DNA from: Vibrio penaeicida
Lineage (GTDB): Bacteria; Pseudomonadota; Gammaproteobacteria; Enterobacterales; Vibrionaceae
Assembly: GCF_019977755.1 (NCBI RefSeq)
Contig: NZ_AP025145.1
Coordinates: 1,426,001-1,490,000, forward strand
Length of the DNA stretch: 64,000 nucleotides
Reading direction: 5' to 3'
A program made the position numbers and the translations under genes. The first letter of the stretch is position 1; each line of letters starts with the position of its first letter. Positions 55,001-63,671 of the stretch are shown here, in pieces. Under the pieces are notes generated by a model, which ran no database searches, was not told where the DNA came from, and saw only the letters and a list, made by a program, of their open reading frames with translations.

Positions 55001-55194
55001 TTCAAGCGCGATTTGTTATCCCGATGGCGGTAGCGCTTGGCTTTGCCGTTTTGTTTGCTACTTTACTCACGTTGGTTTTGGTTCCATGTCTCTATCTCAT
55101 ACTGCAAGACATTGGAAACCTATTTATCCGCATGAAGGATTTCTTCTTAACCTTCGTTTCTAGATCGGAAAAAGAAGAAAGATCCATTAGCTAA
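52036..55194 (+). CDS. RND efflux pump permease
   Basis: A 1052-residue proton-driven exporter. TM1 NNSVAANLMMIFIIIMGAVSY, porter domain with GASPQEIEESILIKIEESL, the proton-relay Asp pair in [21 protein letters not shown] near residue 410, a second porter domain (SIIDDVTGGSGGDEFGYLLF), and TM7-12 ending LTLVLVPCLYLILQDI. It is more distant from AcrB than the pump at 10.7-13.8 kb and belongs to a separate subgroup. No outer-membrane factor gene is adjacent. A strong terminator follows. The upstream sigma-54 motif would make expression conditional. Confidence 0.93.
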   Translation: MDMDTNKPTQPTEKGLIAYFANNSVAANLMMIFIIIMGAVSYFFIQKQMFPNSEVNYVNISASYPGASPQEIEESILIKIEESLKDVTDIKKAVSTASRGSAHLSLEIDVDAELSDVLDKVKQKVDSIASFPASMEPVNVYQVEWQQDVIEIALVGDKPLTELKPLAKVIEDELLQLSNVALVDLSAPEDEIAIEVHPDTLRKYDLTLNDITNAIQRYSANYSAGEVSTNTGMISVRIENQYYRGEEFRHIPVKIGANGAKVHLQDIATIKDGFVEGERHFKYTGQNAIYLSVQATKDQSIIPVAESVKAYIEHKNKTLPEGMKIKTLVDMTYYLNARLDMMLKNLLQGAVLVAIMLSIFLRVKLAFWVMVGLPVCFLGAMMLMPIVGVSINIISLFAFIMVLGIVVDDAIVMGESAYSEIEKHGGGVNNVVRGVKKVATPATFGVLTTIAVFAPFIMSTGPERAFFFGIASVVILCLIFSLIESKLILPAHLAHTKFTPIKEGGWRDRFNKRFFGFVNGPYRNFVTLCTQWRWTVFATFIAILAVSYAMIASNHVRVVPSPKVPHDFPVVRITMNDSVSDEQTIEALRIIEDVIWDVENKTIETHGQGMIKDLLSMNRGRTKGSIVIPLVDEELRPFNTFELSRRWRDRLPVIPGLKSISIIDDVTGGSGGDEFGYLLFGSDIETLNNAGRELIAKLQEQNGLYDISSSIDTGSKEVLLSLAPVAYDLGLDLSDIAKQVGGSFYGGEAQRIIRDGEEVKVMVRYPKLTREAFSSLRYAVITTPSGNKVMLGDVVEIDQKPGISSIRREEGYRTVYVYGSIDEEVVEPNEVVELVDSTLLPEITAKYPGVKTQLGGSIEEQQAQQNEQMAFFIAGMIIVYILLAVPLKSYAQPLIIMSVIPFSLTGSIWGHYWFGLDMSMMSMFGLIAAAGVVINDSLVMTDYVNQARAKGLSVKDAVIEAGCARFRAILLTSITTFAGVLPIMFETSLQARFVIPMAVALGFAVLFATLLTLVLVPCLYLILQDIGNLFIRMKDFFLTFVSRSEKEERSIS

Positions 55195-55202
55195 AACGAA
55201 TC

Positions 55203-55230
55203 AAAACGCAGCGCACCGACGCTGCGTTTT
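55203..55230 (+). terminator. Intrinsic terminator of the second RND pump
   Basis: Arms AAAACGCAGCG (55203-55213) and CGCTGCGTTTT (55220-55230) with loop CACCGA, followed by TTCTC. Confidence 0.92.
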
Positions 55231-55541
55231 TTCTCTCGCAATACTTTTATGTCCCCGTCCTGCCTTTCAGCTTCTTTTCCCAGCTAGGTTTATCTGCGCT
55301 AGAATTTACGAGCGATCTAGAGATTATCGCCCTAGCTGTAAATACTTAACCTTGTATATCAAGCCAAAAATGCCTTAGGTATAAGACCCCGACGAAATAA
55401 GAATCCATCACTTCACATTCAAGTAAAACGCTCCTTTCAAAATTCCAATATTGCTGCTAGAAATTTATATAGGACGATGGTTTTTTAATCAAAACAAAGA
55501 CTAATGCAACACAAAAACTCAGATTCACACGGAGAGTGTAC
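55231..55541. other. 311-base upstream region of yejA
   Basis: Contains no coding sequence; AT-rich with a plausible promoter zone in the 55440-55510 region. No recognised operator. Confidence 0.45.
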
Positions 55542-57356
55542 ATGGTAAGAAAGATGGTAATGGCTTTAGGGTTGGTACTTCAGTGCTGCGTCGTGTTTGC
55601 TTCTGATGTTATCGAATCAGATAGGCTTGTTGGCTTTGGGGAAGCAAAGTACCCCGTAGGATTTAAACACTTTGACTTCGTTAACCCTAACGCTCCCAAA
55701 GGCGGGAAAGTCACCTACGCACAAATTGGCACTTACGACAGTTTTAACCGCTATGCCTCAAGGGGGGATTCCGCGGCAGCAAGTGGCGAGCTCTACGACT
55801 CCTTATTTTACTCATCGACAGATGAACTGGACACCTCCTACGCTCTGATAGCAGAAAAAGTTCGCTATACCCAAGACTACGACTGGATGGAAGTCGATAT
55901 TCGCCCTTCTGCAAAGTTTCATGACGGAAAACCTATTACTGCTCATGATGTGGAATTTACCTTTCAAAAGTTCATGACACAGGGCGTTGTTCAATACAGA
56001 ACGTATTACAAAAACGTCAAATCCGTGAAAGCTATCAGCGACACTACTGCGCGAGTAGATCTGAATACAGGTAACAAAGAAATCCTGTTCTCACTGATTC
56101 GTAACATGTCTGTCCTACCTTCTCATTACTGGAAGGATAAAGACTTCTCAGAACCATTAGATACACCACCGATAGGCAGCGGTCCATACAAAATAACCAG
56201 TTATAAGTCAGGGCAAAGTGTCACTTATAGCCGCGTAGAAGATTATTGGGGAGAGTCGCTCCCTGTAAACATAGGCAGAAACAACTTTGATACGGTTGTT
56301 TACGACTATTATCGCGATGACACCGTCATGCTGGAAGCGTTTAAAGCCGGTGAATACGACTATCGAAGAGAGAACATATCTAAAAACTGGGCGACCGCTT
56401 ACACCGGAACCAACTTCGACAAAGGCTACATTAAAAAAGAAGAAATTTCTCACTCCATTCCACAACCCATGCAAGGCTTTGTGTTTAACGTCCAACGCCC
56501 TGTTTTTCAAGATATTCGAGTTCGAGAAGCTCTAACGTATGCGATGGACTTTGAATGGATGAACAAGAACTTGTTCTACAATCAATACTCGCGAACAAGC
56601 AGCTATTTTCAAAATACCGATTATCAAGCGAAGTCACTTCCCGACGAACAAGAACTGAAAATTTTAGCCCCCTTTAAAGGCAAAGTACCCGACAGAATCT
56701 TTACTGACGTGTACGTACCTCCTTCTACCGATGGCAGCGGGCGAATTCGCGCACAAATGCGTACCGCTTTCAAATTGCTCAAATCCGCAGGTTGGGAGCT
56801 GAAGAACAAAGTCATGACGAATGTAGAAACGGGTGAAACCATGACGTTCGAACTTCTTATCTATAGCCCCAGTACCGAGCGACTTTCTATCCCTATTCAG
56901 AAAAACCTGAAACAAATGGGGATTGAAATGAAAATTCGTACTATTGACACCACGCAATATTTGAAACGTTACCGCGACAGAGATTACGACATGGTGTTCG
57001 CACAAATCTCTTCAGGAAATTATCCCAATCCTAATACCCAATTGGTATGGCACAGTAAGTTCCTAGAAAGCACCTATAACCGCCCAGGCTTGATTGATTC
57101 CACTATTGATAGCCTGACTGAAGCTATTGCAGACAATCAAGACAATCCTAATAAGCTCATTTATTTAGGGCGAGCACTCGATCGGGTTTTGCAATGGAAC
57201 TTTCTTGCCATTCCGACTTGGCACATTGGTATTTTCCGCGTGGCTTCTTGGGACAAATTTGACCGACCTGCAACGCGACCTGCGTATGACTTAGGGCTGG
57301 ATACTTGGTGGATCAATACCGATAAGGCTCAAAAGCTGCCAGAGAAACGTCGGTAA
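55542..57356 (+). CDS. yejA: Peptide ABC transporter substrate-binding protein YejA
   Basis: A 604-residue cluster-C binding protein of oligopeptide importers. GGAG precedes the ATG at 55542 (a GTG two codons earlier is less likely); signal peptide MVRKMVMALGLVLQCCVVFAS. The mature start GFGEAKYPVGFKHFDFVNPNAPKGG is diagnostic of YejA-type proteins; other marks are FHDGKPITAHDVEFTFQKF, SHSIPQPMQGFVFNVQRPVFQDIRVREALTYAMDFEW and NPNTQLVWHSKF. YejABEF imports peptides, and in E. coli the peptide-nucleotide microcin C. It leads a four-gene operon. Confidence 0.94.
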   Translation: MVRKMVMALGLVLQCCVVFASDVIESDRLVGFGEAKYPVGFKHFDFVNPNAPKGGKVTYAQIGTYDSFNRYASRGDSAAASGELYDSLFYSSTDELDTSYALIAEKVRYTQDYDWMEVDIRPSAKFHDGKPITAHDVEFTFQKFMTQGVVQYRTYYKNVKSVKAISDTTARVDLNTGNKEILFSLIRNMSVLPSHYWKDKDFSEPLDTPPIGSGPYKITSYKSGQSVTYSRVEDYWGESLPVNIGRNNFDTVVYDYYRDDTVMLEAFKAGEYDYRRENISKNWATAYTGTNFDKGYIKKEEISHSIPQPMQGFVFNVQRPVFQDIRVREALTYAMDFEWMNKNLFYNQYSRTSSYFQNTDYQAKSLPDEQELKILAPFKGKVPDRIFTDVYVPPSTDGSGRIRAQMRTAFKLLKSAGWELKNKVMTNVETGETMTFELLIYSPSTERLSIPIQKNLKQMGIEMKIRTIDTTQYLKRYRDRDYDMVFAQISSGNYPNPNTQLVWHSKFLESTYNRPGLIDSTIDSLTEAIADNQDNPNKLIYLGRALDRVLQWNFLAIPTWHIGIFRVASWDKFDRPATRPAYDLGLDTWWINTDKAQKLPEKRR

Positions 57357-57367
57357 CATTCTTGATG

Positions 57368-57385
57368 CCACCTCTCACAGGGTGG
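57368..57385 (+). terminator. Intercistronic hairpin between yejA and yejB
   Basis: CCACC (57368-57372) and GGTGG (57381-57385), extended by a T-G pair, followed by TGCTTCATTTA. Such hairpins after a binding-protein gene commonly allow its mRNA to exceed that of the permease genes; this is inferred. Confidence 0.45.
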
Positions 57386-57477
57386 TGCTTCATTTATCTA
57401 ACGATATTCAACTCTGGTTCAACGCAATTAGCGAGAACAAGAGAACGGCATAGAAAATAACAAACTTAAAAGGATTT

Positions 57478-58566
57478 ATGACAGCCTATATATTTCGAAG
57501 GTTATTGCTGGTAATCCCAACATTGTGGGCCATCATTACGATCAATTTCTTTGTCATCCAGATTGCGCCTGGTGGTCCTGTTGAACAAGCTCTGGCTCAA
57601 ATTGAGGGGCTGGAATCTGGCGTGATGGAGCGCTTTACTGGCGGCGGTCAAGAAATAGCCCAAAGTGCACCAGCGGATGACGCATCCGGAAATTATCGCG
57701 GTTCACGTGGGTTAGATCCTGAAGTGGTTGAAGAAATCCGAAAACAGTTTGGGTTCGATAAGCCATTGCACGAACGCTATTTCACTATGCTTTACAACTA
57801 CGCCACATTCAACTTTGGTGAGAGCCTTTTCAAAGGCGGCAATGTCATCGACCTTATTGTAGAACGGCTTCCCGTCTCCATTTCCCTTGGGTTATGGAGC
57901 ACCATTATCATTTACTTTATCTCCATTCCGTTGGGTATTCTAAAAGCCATTCATCATGGTTCGCGCTTTGATATTTGGAGTAGCGCCCTAGTTATTATCG
58001 GCTACGCCATCCCAGGATTTTTGTTTGCCATCATGCTCATCATTCTGTTCGCCAGTGGTAACTACTTCAGTTGGTTCCCACTCAGAGGTTTGGTTTCTTC
58101 GAATTTTGATCAACTGACGTGGTATCAACAAATCATTGATTATTTCTGGCATCTAGCGCTTCCGACACTTGCCATGGTAATTGGTGGATTCGCGACGCTC
58201 AGTATGCTCACCAAAAACTCGTTCTTAGACGAAATCAACAAACAATATGTGGTTACCGCTCGGGCAAAAGGGCTGGATGAGCAAAGCATTTTGTATAAAC
58301 ACGTTTTTCGTAATGCCATGCTGATCATAATCGCTGGCTTTCCTAGCGCCTTCATCAGCATCTTTTTTACAGGCTCAATGCTAATCGAAGTCATGTTTTC
58401 ACTGGAAGGTGTTGGGCTGCTTGGCTTTGAATCAACCATTCAACGTGATTACCCTGTCGTATTCAGTACCTTGTACATCATGACGCTATTAGGGCTGATC
58501 TTAGCGATTATCTCCGACCTTACCTACTCTTGGGTCGATCCAAGAATCGATTTTGAAGGGAGGTAA
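57478..58566 (+). CDS. yejB: Peptide ABC transporter permease YejB
   Basis: A 362-residue inner-membrane subunit with six membrane segments: TM1 [31 protein letters not shown], then a long periplasmic loop (about 35-130, including [14 protein letters not shown]), and the coupling EAA loop [31 protein letters not shown] precedes the ATG. It pairs with YejE, whose gene begins three bases after its stop. Confidence 0.94.
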   Translation: MTAYIFRRLLLVIPTLWAIITINFFVIQIAPGGPVEQALAQIEGLESGVMERFTGGGQEIAQSAPADDASGNYRGSRGLDPEVVEEIRKQFGFDKPLHERYFTMLYNYATFNFGESLFKGGNVIDLIVERLPVSISLGLWSTIIIYFISIPLGILKAIHHGSRFDIWSSALVIIGYAIPGFLFAIMLIILFASGNYFSWFPLRGLVSSNFDQLTWYQQIIDYFWHLALPTLAMVIGGFATLSMLTKNSFLDEINKQYVVTARAKGLDEQSILYKHVFRNAMLIIIAGFPSAFISIFFTGSMLIEVMFSLEGVGLLGFESTIQRDYPVVFSTLYIMTLLGLILAIISDLTYSWVDPRIDFEGR

Positions 58567-58568
58567 AC

Positions 58569-59585
58569 ATGAGCCCACTATTCGAAATACGATGGCAGCG
58601 ATTCAAGGCAAATAAACGAGGTTACGTGTCTCTATGGCTATTTAGTTTGCTGTTTTTCGTGAGTTTATTTGCCGAACTTATCGCCAATGACAAACCGCTG
58701 TTCATCAGTTTTGATAATCAATGGTACTACCCCGTCGCCATTCAGTACGCAGAAACCGACTTTGGTGGTGAGTTTGAAGCAGAAGCTGACTATACCGACC
58801 CTTATGTGACCGATCTCATCGAAGAAAAGGGTTACATCATTTGGCCACTGATACGCTTTCACTATGACACGATCAATTTTGACCTAACGCAGCCTGCACC
58901 TTCGCCACCAGACGACGTGAATTGGCTAGGCACTGATGATAAAGGCAGAGATGTGCTCTCCAGAATTATCTATGGCTTTCGGATCTCTGTTTTGTTCGGA
59001 TTCGCTTTAACCATCGTCTCCAGCGTCATAGGAGTAGTGATTGGGGCATCTCAAGGTTATTACGGTGGAAAGTTAGACTTATTTGGTCAGCGATTCATTG
59101 AAGTTTGGTCTAATATGCCGACGCTCTTTCTGCTCATTATCTTATCAAGCTTTGTAGAACCCAATTTCTGGTGGCTACTCGGCATAATGGTGTTATTCAG
59201 TTGGATGGGTTTGGTCGGAGTGGTACGAGCTGAATTCCTTCGTGGTCGAAATTTTGATTACGTTAAAGCGGCACACGCGCTTGGAGTCAGTGACCGCAGA
59301 ATCATTCTTCGACATATGTTGCCTAACGCCATGGTTGCCACGCTTACCATGATGCCATTCATTCTATCAGGCTCTGTTACCACCCTTACCTCGCTGGATT
59401 TCTTGGGCTTTGGATTACCCGTTGGCTCCCCTTCCCTTGGTGAATTACTGGCGCAAGGAAAAGCAAACCTTCAAGCGCCTTGGCTAGGTTTTTCAGCGTT
59501 TGTCATATTGTCTATTATGTTGAGCTTACTCGTGTTTGTTGGGGAAGCTGTACGTGATGCATTCGATCCACATCAACAGAGGTAA
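58569..59585 (+). CDS. yejE: Peptide ABC transporter permease YejE
   Basis: A 338-residue permease: N-terminal IRWQRFKANKRGYVSLWLF, a periplasmic segment with LIANDKPLFISFDNQWYYP and IIWPLIRFHYDTINFDL (YejE-typical), LGTDDKGRDVLSRIIYGFRIS, and the coupling helix DYVKAAHALGVSDRRIILRHMLPNA. AGGTAAAC precedes the ATG. Part of yejABEF. Confidence 0.94.
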   Translation: MSPLFEIRWQRFKANKRGYVSLWLFSLLFFVSLFAELIANDKPLFISFDNQWYYPVAIQYAETDFGGEFEAEADYTDPYVTDLIEEKGYIIWPLIRFHYDTINFDLTQPAPSPPDDVNWLGTDDKGRDVLSRIIYGFRISVLFGFALTIVSSVIGVVIGASQGYYGGKLDLFGQRFIEVWSNMPTLFLLIILSSFVEPNFWWLLGIMVLFSWMGLVGVVRAEFLRGRNFDYVKAAHALGVSDRRIILRHMLPNAMVATLTMMPFILSGSVTTLTSLDFLGFGLPVGSPSLGELLAQGKANLQAPWLGFSAFVILSIMLSLLVFVGEAVRDAFDPHQQR

Positions 59586-59587
59586 AC

Positions 59588-61180
59588 ATGTCTGAGAGCG
59601 TATTGAAGATTCGTAATCTATCCGTTGGGTTCGGACGCAAAAATGATGTGGATGTCATCACGCACGGAGTGAACCTCTCTATTCAAGCAGGCGAAACGCT
59701 CGCTTTGGTCGGCGAAAGTGGTTCGGGGAAGTCGGTCACTGCTAACGCCATTTTGAGATTGCTACCAAAAGGAAGCACGCAATACCTATCTGGCAGTATC
59801 TTATTTGACGACAAAGATCTCCTTACCTGCAGCGAAAGGCATCTTCGCGGTATACGTGGCGGAAGAATTGGAATGATTTTTCAGGAACCCATGGTATCGC
59901 TCAACCCTCTTCACAAAGTCGGACGCCAATTGGTCGAGACGGTAGAAATTCATAGAGGGCTTAGAACAAATCAAGCGCGAGAACTCGCACTTAAATGGCT
60001 AAACAAAGTCGGCATACGTAACCCAGAAATTAAGATAGATGCCTATCCTCACGAGCTATCTGGCGGGGAACGTCAGCGTGTAATGATTGCATTAGCACTC
60101 ATCAATGAACCCGAATTGCTAATAGCAGACGAGCCGACTACGGCACTGGATGTATCTGTTCAAGCCCAAATACTGGAATTGCTCAAATCTTTGCAAGACG
60201 AGCTAGGAATGGCAATGCTGTTCATCACTCACGATTTAAGTATCGTAAGGCAAATCGCCGATAACGTTGCTGTGATGCAACATGGCAACCTTGTAGAGGT
60301 GGGCGCAACCAAGGAGATATTTGTTCATCCTGAACATGTCTATACCCAGCAGCTCATCGAGTCCGATCCCAAAGGCTCTCCAGTAAGTGCTGACGTAAAC
60401 GCCGAGGTGTTAGTCCACGCTGAAAATTTAAGAGTTTGGTTTCCTATTACAGGAGGAATTCTCAAACGCGTCGTATCTCATATCAAAGCTGTCACAGACG
60501 TCAATTTCAGTTTGCGAAAAGGGCAAACGGTAGGACTAGTCGGTGAAAGCGGTTCGGGAAAGTCCACCACAGGTATGGCGATTCTTAGACTCTTAAACAG
60601 CGAAGGGATAATTCAATATGATGGTGAATCAATAGAAAGCTTCGGGCGAAAACAAATGCTTCCGCTGCGAAAAAAAATGCAGGTGGTATTTCAAGACCCA
60701 TTTTCCGCACTCAACCCGAGAATGTCCGTCGCTCAAATCATTGGTGAAGGGCTGAAAGTTCATCAAGACCTATCTGAATCAGAGATGGATAAGCAAATCT
60801 GTGAAACGATGGAAGAAGTAGGATTAGATTCAGCAACTCGTCACCGTTACCCAAACGAGTTTTCTGGTGGGCAAAGGCAGCGTATCGCCATTGCGAGGGC
60901 AATCATTCTTAAACCTAAGTTTATTCTATTGGATGAACCGACTTCATCGCTAGACAGAACCGTTCAAGCTCAAGTACTCGACCTCTTAAAATCACTTCAG
61001 CAAAAGTACGAACTGACTTATCTTTTTATCAGCCACGACTTAAATGTTGTCAAATCACTTTGCCACTACACTTTGGTGCTTAAGGATGGTCAAGTGGTAG
61101 AGCAAGGTGTAACAGAAGACTTGTTCCATTCACCCCAGCAAGACTACACTCGCCAATTGGTAAGCTTGTCTGATTTATAG
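59588..61180 (+). CDS. yejF: Peptide ABC transporter ATPase YejF (fused two-domain)
   Basis: A 530-residue protein with two complete ABC modules, as in E. coli YejF. Module 1 has GESGSGKS, LSGGERQRVMIALAL and LLIADEPTTALD; module 2 has GESGSGKST, FSGGQRQRIAIARAI and FILLDEPTSSLD. Switch His residues are in FITHDLS and FISHDLN. The fused form matches the family and supports a single ATPase for YejBE. Ends the operon; no clear terminator before the convergent LysR gene. Confidence 0.94.
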   Translation: MSESVLKIRNLSVGFGRKNDVDVITHGVNLSIQAGETLALVGESGSGKSVTANAILRLLPKGSTQYLSGSILFDDKDLLTCSERHLRGIRGGRIGMIFQEPMVSLNPLHKVGRQLVETVEIHRGLRTNQARELALKWLNKVGIRNPEIKIDAYPHELSGGERQRVMIALALINEPELLIADEPTTALDVSVQAQILELLKSLQDELGMAMLFITHDLSIVRQIADNVAVMQHGNLVEVGATKEIFVHPEHVYTQQLIESDPKGSPVSADVNAEVLVHAENLRVWFPITGGILKRVVSHIKAVTDVNFSLRKGQTVGLVGESGSGKSTTGMAILRLLNSEGIIQYDGESIESFGRKQMLPLRKKMQVVFQDPFSALNPRMSVAQIIGEGLKVHQDLSESEMDKQICETMEEVGLDSATRHRYPNEFSGGQRQRIAIARAIILKPKFILLDEPTSSLDRTVQAQVLDLLKSLQQKYELTYLFISHDLNVVKSLCHYTLVLKDGQVVEQGVTEDLFHSPQQDYTRQLVSLSDL

Positions 61181-61199
61181 CGGTAAGGTAGCAGTCATT

Positions 61200-62093
61200 C
61201 TACAGGTCATACTGATACCCACGGCTTTCAAACCAGTCCCCTAGAAAATTAAGCAAGGTTCTTACTTTGGTGTTAATTTGAATATCTTGATGCACAACCA
61301 AGTGACAGGGTAACTCGGAGATGGGAAGCGCTTCCAATACTTGAACCAGTTCACTGGATGTTTTCGCCAACCCTTTATGCGTCGCGACAATTCCCGCCCC
61401 TTGATTCAACAACGCCCAGTGCTGTAATAAACTGTCCGTGCGATAGCAAAAATCGTTAAGTTTTAATTCCACGCCATGCTGGCGAGCTTCATCAATAAAG
61501 CTTGTCATTCTATCGAAACCAACCAAACGATGCTTTGCAAGATCGACTATACCCATTGGCAAACCATGCCGTTCAATGTAGGCGCTATGTGCATAGAAAC
61601 CAAGTGGAATGGATGGGAGCCTTCTAGAAACCAAATCTTGTTGTCGATGGTTAAACATTCTCACCGCAATATCTGCGTCTCTTTTTGACAAGTTTGTCGC
61701 TTCATTGGATATCACGACTTCAAACTCTATCTCTGGATGTGATTCATGAAAGGCTACCAGCGCTTTAGGGAGTAGAAAGTGCCCAAAAAGCTCATTCACG
61801 CTGATACGAATCGCGCCCTTGAGTACACCACTATTTCCTTGCGCTGAGCGTAAAAACTGATCGGCAGATTCAGACATACGCTTCGCCGATGCCAAAAGAG
61901 CAACACCATTCTCGGTTAATTCGAGTCCTTGAGTAGAACGTTCAAATAACGCGTAACCGAGTTCCTTTTCAAGACGCTGTATCTGACGAGTGAGCGTAGG
62001 CTGCGATAAAGACAAAGCTTCTGCAGCTTTTGATAGGCTCCCCTGCTCTGCAACGACCAAAAAATGGCGAACCCATTGCCAGTTGATATTCAT
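61200..62093 (-). CDS. LysR-family transcriptional regulator
   Basis: A 297-residue regulator of the DSF/CrgA-like group: HTH WQWVRHFLVVAEQGSLSKAAEALSLSQPTLTRQIQRLEKELG, hinge, then the effector fold IRISVNELFGHFLLPKALVAFHESHPEIEFEVVISNEATNL and DADIAVRMF. It is divergent from the epimerase-like gene, whose likely start at 62189 leaves 95 bases of shared promoter region, so control of that gene is likely (inference). Confidence 0.92.
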   Translation of the reverse strand: MNINWQWVRHFLVVAEQGSLSKAAEALSLSQPTLTRQIQRLEKELGYALFERSTQGLELTENGVALLASAKRMSESADQFLRSAQGNSGVLKGAIRISVNELFGHFLLPKALVAFHESHPEIEFEVVISNEATNLSKRDADIAVRMFNHRQQDLVSRRLPSIPLGFYAHSAYIERHGLPMGIVDLAKHRLVGFDRMTSFIDEARQHGVELKLNDFCYRTDSLLQHWALLNQGAGIVATHKGLAKTSSELVQVLEALPISELPCHLVVHQDIQINTKVRTLLNFLGDWFESRGYQYDL

Positions 62094-62188
62094 TTATGAA
62101 TAGCACCTATAAGTTTCTTTCGATTCAAAATTCAAATAACTATAGCAATAATCGCATCATTGATCAGAACTTCAATAAGGGAAACGGT

Positions 62189-63166
62189 ATGGCTACGTCA
62201 AATATCAGCAAAAATTTGGCTCAAGTGAAAAGGAAAAGTGATGAGAAAAGTGCACTTATTTTAGGAATTACCGGCGGATTTGGTCGCTATGTGGCGCTAG
62301 CGCTTAAAGAAAAAGGCTGGAAAGTTACAGGCGTGACTCGCTCTTTGTCTAAGCTGGATCCTGAACTAAAACAATTCGACATTTTAGAGGGCGATGCGAC
62401 AAACGAACGCTACCTTTCAGAAATAGCCAAGAACCATCAGGTACTGGTATATGGCTTGAATCCGGAATACCACCTTTGGAAAACTTACGCACAAGCCTGG
62501 CTTAAAACCACTCTCAACGTTGCCAAGTCTAATGACATGGAAGTCATCTTTCCTGCAAACGTGTACAACTATAATCCCACTCAATATTCAGAGGTCTCCG
62601 AGCAATCTCCAAACGATCCAATATCGCAGAAAGGTAAGATCAGGGTAGACATGGAGAATCAAATCCGCGTCTTTTGTCAATCAGGTGGCTCTGCGCTTAT
62701 CATTCGAGCAGGAGACTTTATTGGTCAGTACGCTCCCAGTGCGTGGTTCAATTTTCTGGTTAACATGAAACCCAATAAAACCGTACTGCAATTACCTAGT
62801 GATAAGAAAATTAAGCACACATGGGCTTACTTACCTGATTTAAGCGTAGTGGTGAGTGATTTGCTTGAGCATCGCCTATCCGGAGAGGAAACGTACCACT
62901 ATGCAGGGTTGAATGTCAGCTTTGAAGACATTGAAAACAGCCTTTTGAGAATACGCGGATTACCCGTGTCGACGAAGTCTTTCCCTTGGTGGTCTTTGGC
63001 TATTATTGGTCTGTTTTCACCTAAAATGAAGGCGGTAAGGGAAATGAGGTACTTATGGCAACACCCTCTGAAACTGACTGACGAAAAGCTTCAACTCATG
63101 TTGAATAAAGACGTTAAGTGCAGCTCTCTTGACGAAGTGATCGAAGAGATGACGAAGAATTACTAA
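62189..63166 (+). CDS. NAD(P)-binding Rossmann epimerase/dehydratase family protein
   Basis: A 325-residue atypical SDR. AAGGGAAACGGT precedes the ATG at 62189; an upstream ATG at 62096 has no ribosome site and lies by the LysR start. The dinucleotide site is ALILGITGGFGRYVALAL near residue 25, in place of the classic GxxGxxG by G-I-T-G-G-F-G, and PANVYNYNPTQYSE holds the Ser/Tyr-region (S/T and Y-x3-K not strict here). Substrate unknown. Confidence 0.85.
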   Translation: MATSNISKNLAQVKRKSDEKSALILGITGGFGRYVALALKEKGWKVTGVTRSLSKLDPELKQFDILEGDATNERYLSEIAKNHQVLVYGLNPEYHLWKTYAQAWLKTTLNVAKSNDMEVIFPANVYNYNPTQYSEVSEQSPNDPISQKGKIRVDMENQIRVFCQSGGSALIIRAGDFIGQYAPSAWFNFLVNMKPNKTVLQLPSDKKIKHTWAYLPDLSVVVSDLLEHRLSGEETYHYAGLNVSFEDIENSLLRIRGLPVSTKSFPWWSLAIIGLFSPKMKAVREMRYLWQHPLKLTDEKLQLMLNKDVKCSSLDEVIEEMTKNY

Positions 63167-63199
63167 ACTGTTGAAAAGAGGTTCAAATTAAAAGCAAAA

Positions 63200-63222
63200 A
63201 GGCAAACCTATTTGGTTTGCCT
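63200..63222 (-). terminator. Intrinsic terminator of the PilZ gene
   Basis: Arms AGGCAAACC (63200-63208) and GGTTTGCCT (63214-63222); on the minus strand followed by TTTTGCTTTTAA. It overlaps the stop codon of the PilZ gene. Confidence 0.85.
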
Positions 63223-63588
63223 GTTTGATTCATTCTTAGCTTTTATGGAGTCGAAAAAGCCTGGGAATTTTTTGCGGATTCTAATTTGCTCTGCTGCCAT
63301 ATGCTTTAGGCTAGGACCTTCGTTCAGTTTAATCACGAGCTCGGTCCCGTCTAAACGCAAAACTTCTCCAATGACGTCAAAAGACTCGCCGCCACTCAAT
63401 ATCAAGGTTCCCTTTATTTCCATCCTCTTTTTCACATCAACTTCGGATGAAAATAGTAACCGCAGCCCCTTTTCAGATATCTCGGTTACTGGGAACTGTT
63501 TATTCCAAGCTTTGATTCTTGGTCGTTCCGACTTCGGATACCTTAAGCGGTAATATTGTCTGGATTGTTTAGAAATACTGTGTCCCAT
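63208..63588 (-). CDS. PilZ-domain protein
   Basis: A 126-residue single-domain protein. RxxxR is R10-Q-Y-Y-R14, and the second motif is E36-I-S-E-K-G41, where the usual Asp/Asn is Glu. Strand pattern through FDVIGEVLRLDGTELVIKL matches the PilZ barrel, which binds cyclic di-GMP. The Glu may weaken binding (inference). A partial methyltransferase lies upstream on the same strand. It could sense signals set by GGDEF/EAL enzymes such as the one at 38-40 kb. Confidence 0.8.
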   Translation of the reverse strand: MGHSISKQSRQYYRLRYPKSERPRIKAWNKQFPVTEISEKGLRLLFSSEVDVKKRMEIKGTLILSGGESFDVIGEVLRLDGTELVIKLNEGPSLKHMAAEQIRIRKKFPGFFDSIKAKNESNRQTK

Positions 63589-63671
63589 CTATGCTTTTTC
63601 TGTATTTTAAATACTTACAGTAAGTAGCTTAACAGATTCCTAAATCGAGTTCTTCTTTATCACTCAGCTCA

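Noticed and set aside
62096..62188. Upstream extension of the epimerase frame
   Set aside because: No ribosome site, low-complexity Asn-rich residues, and it would leave only two bases between divergent genes.
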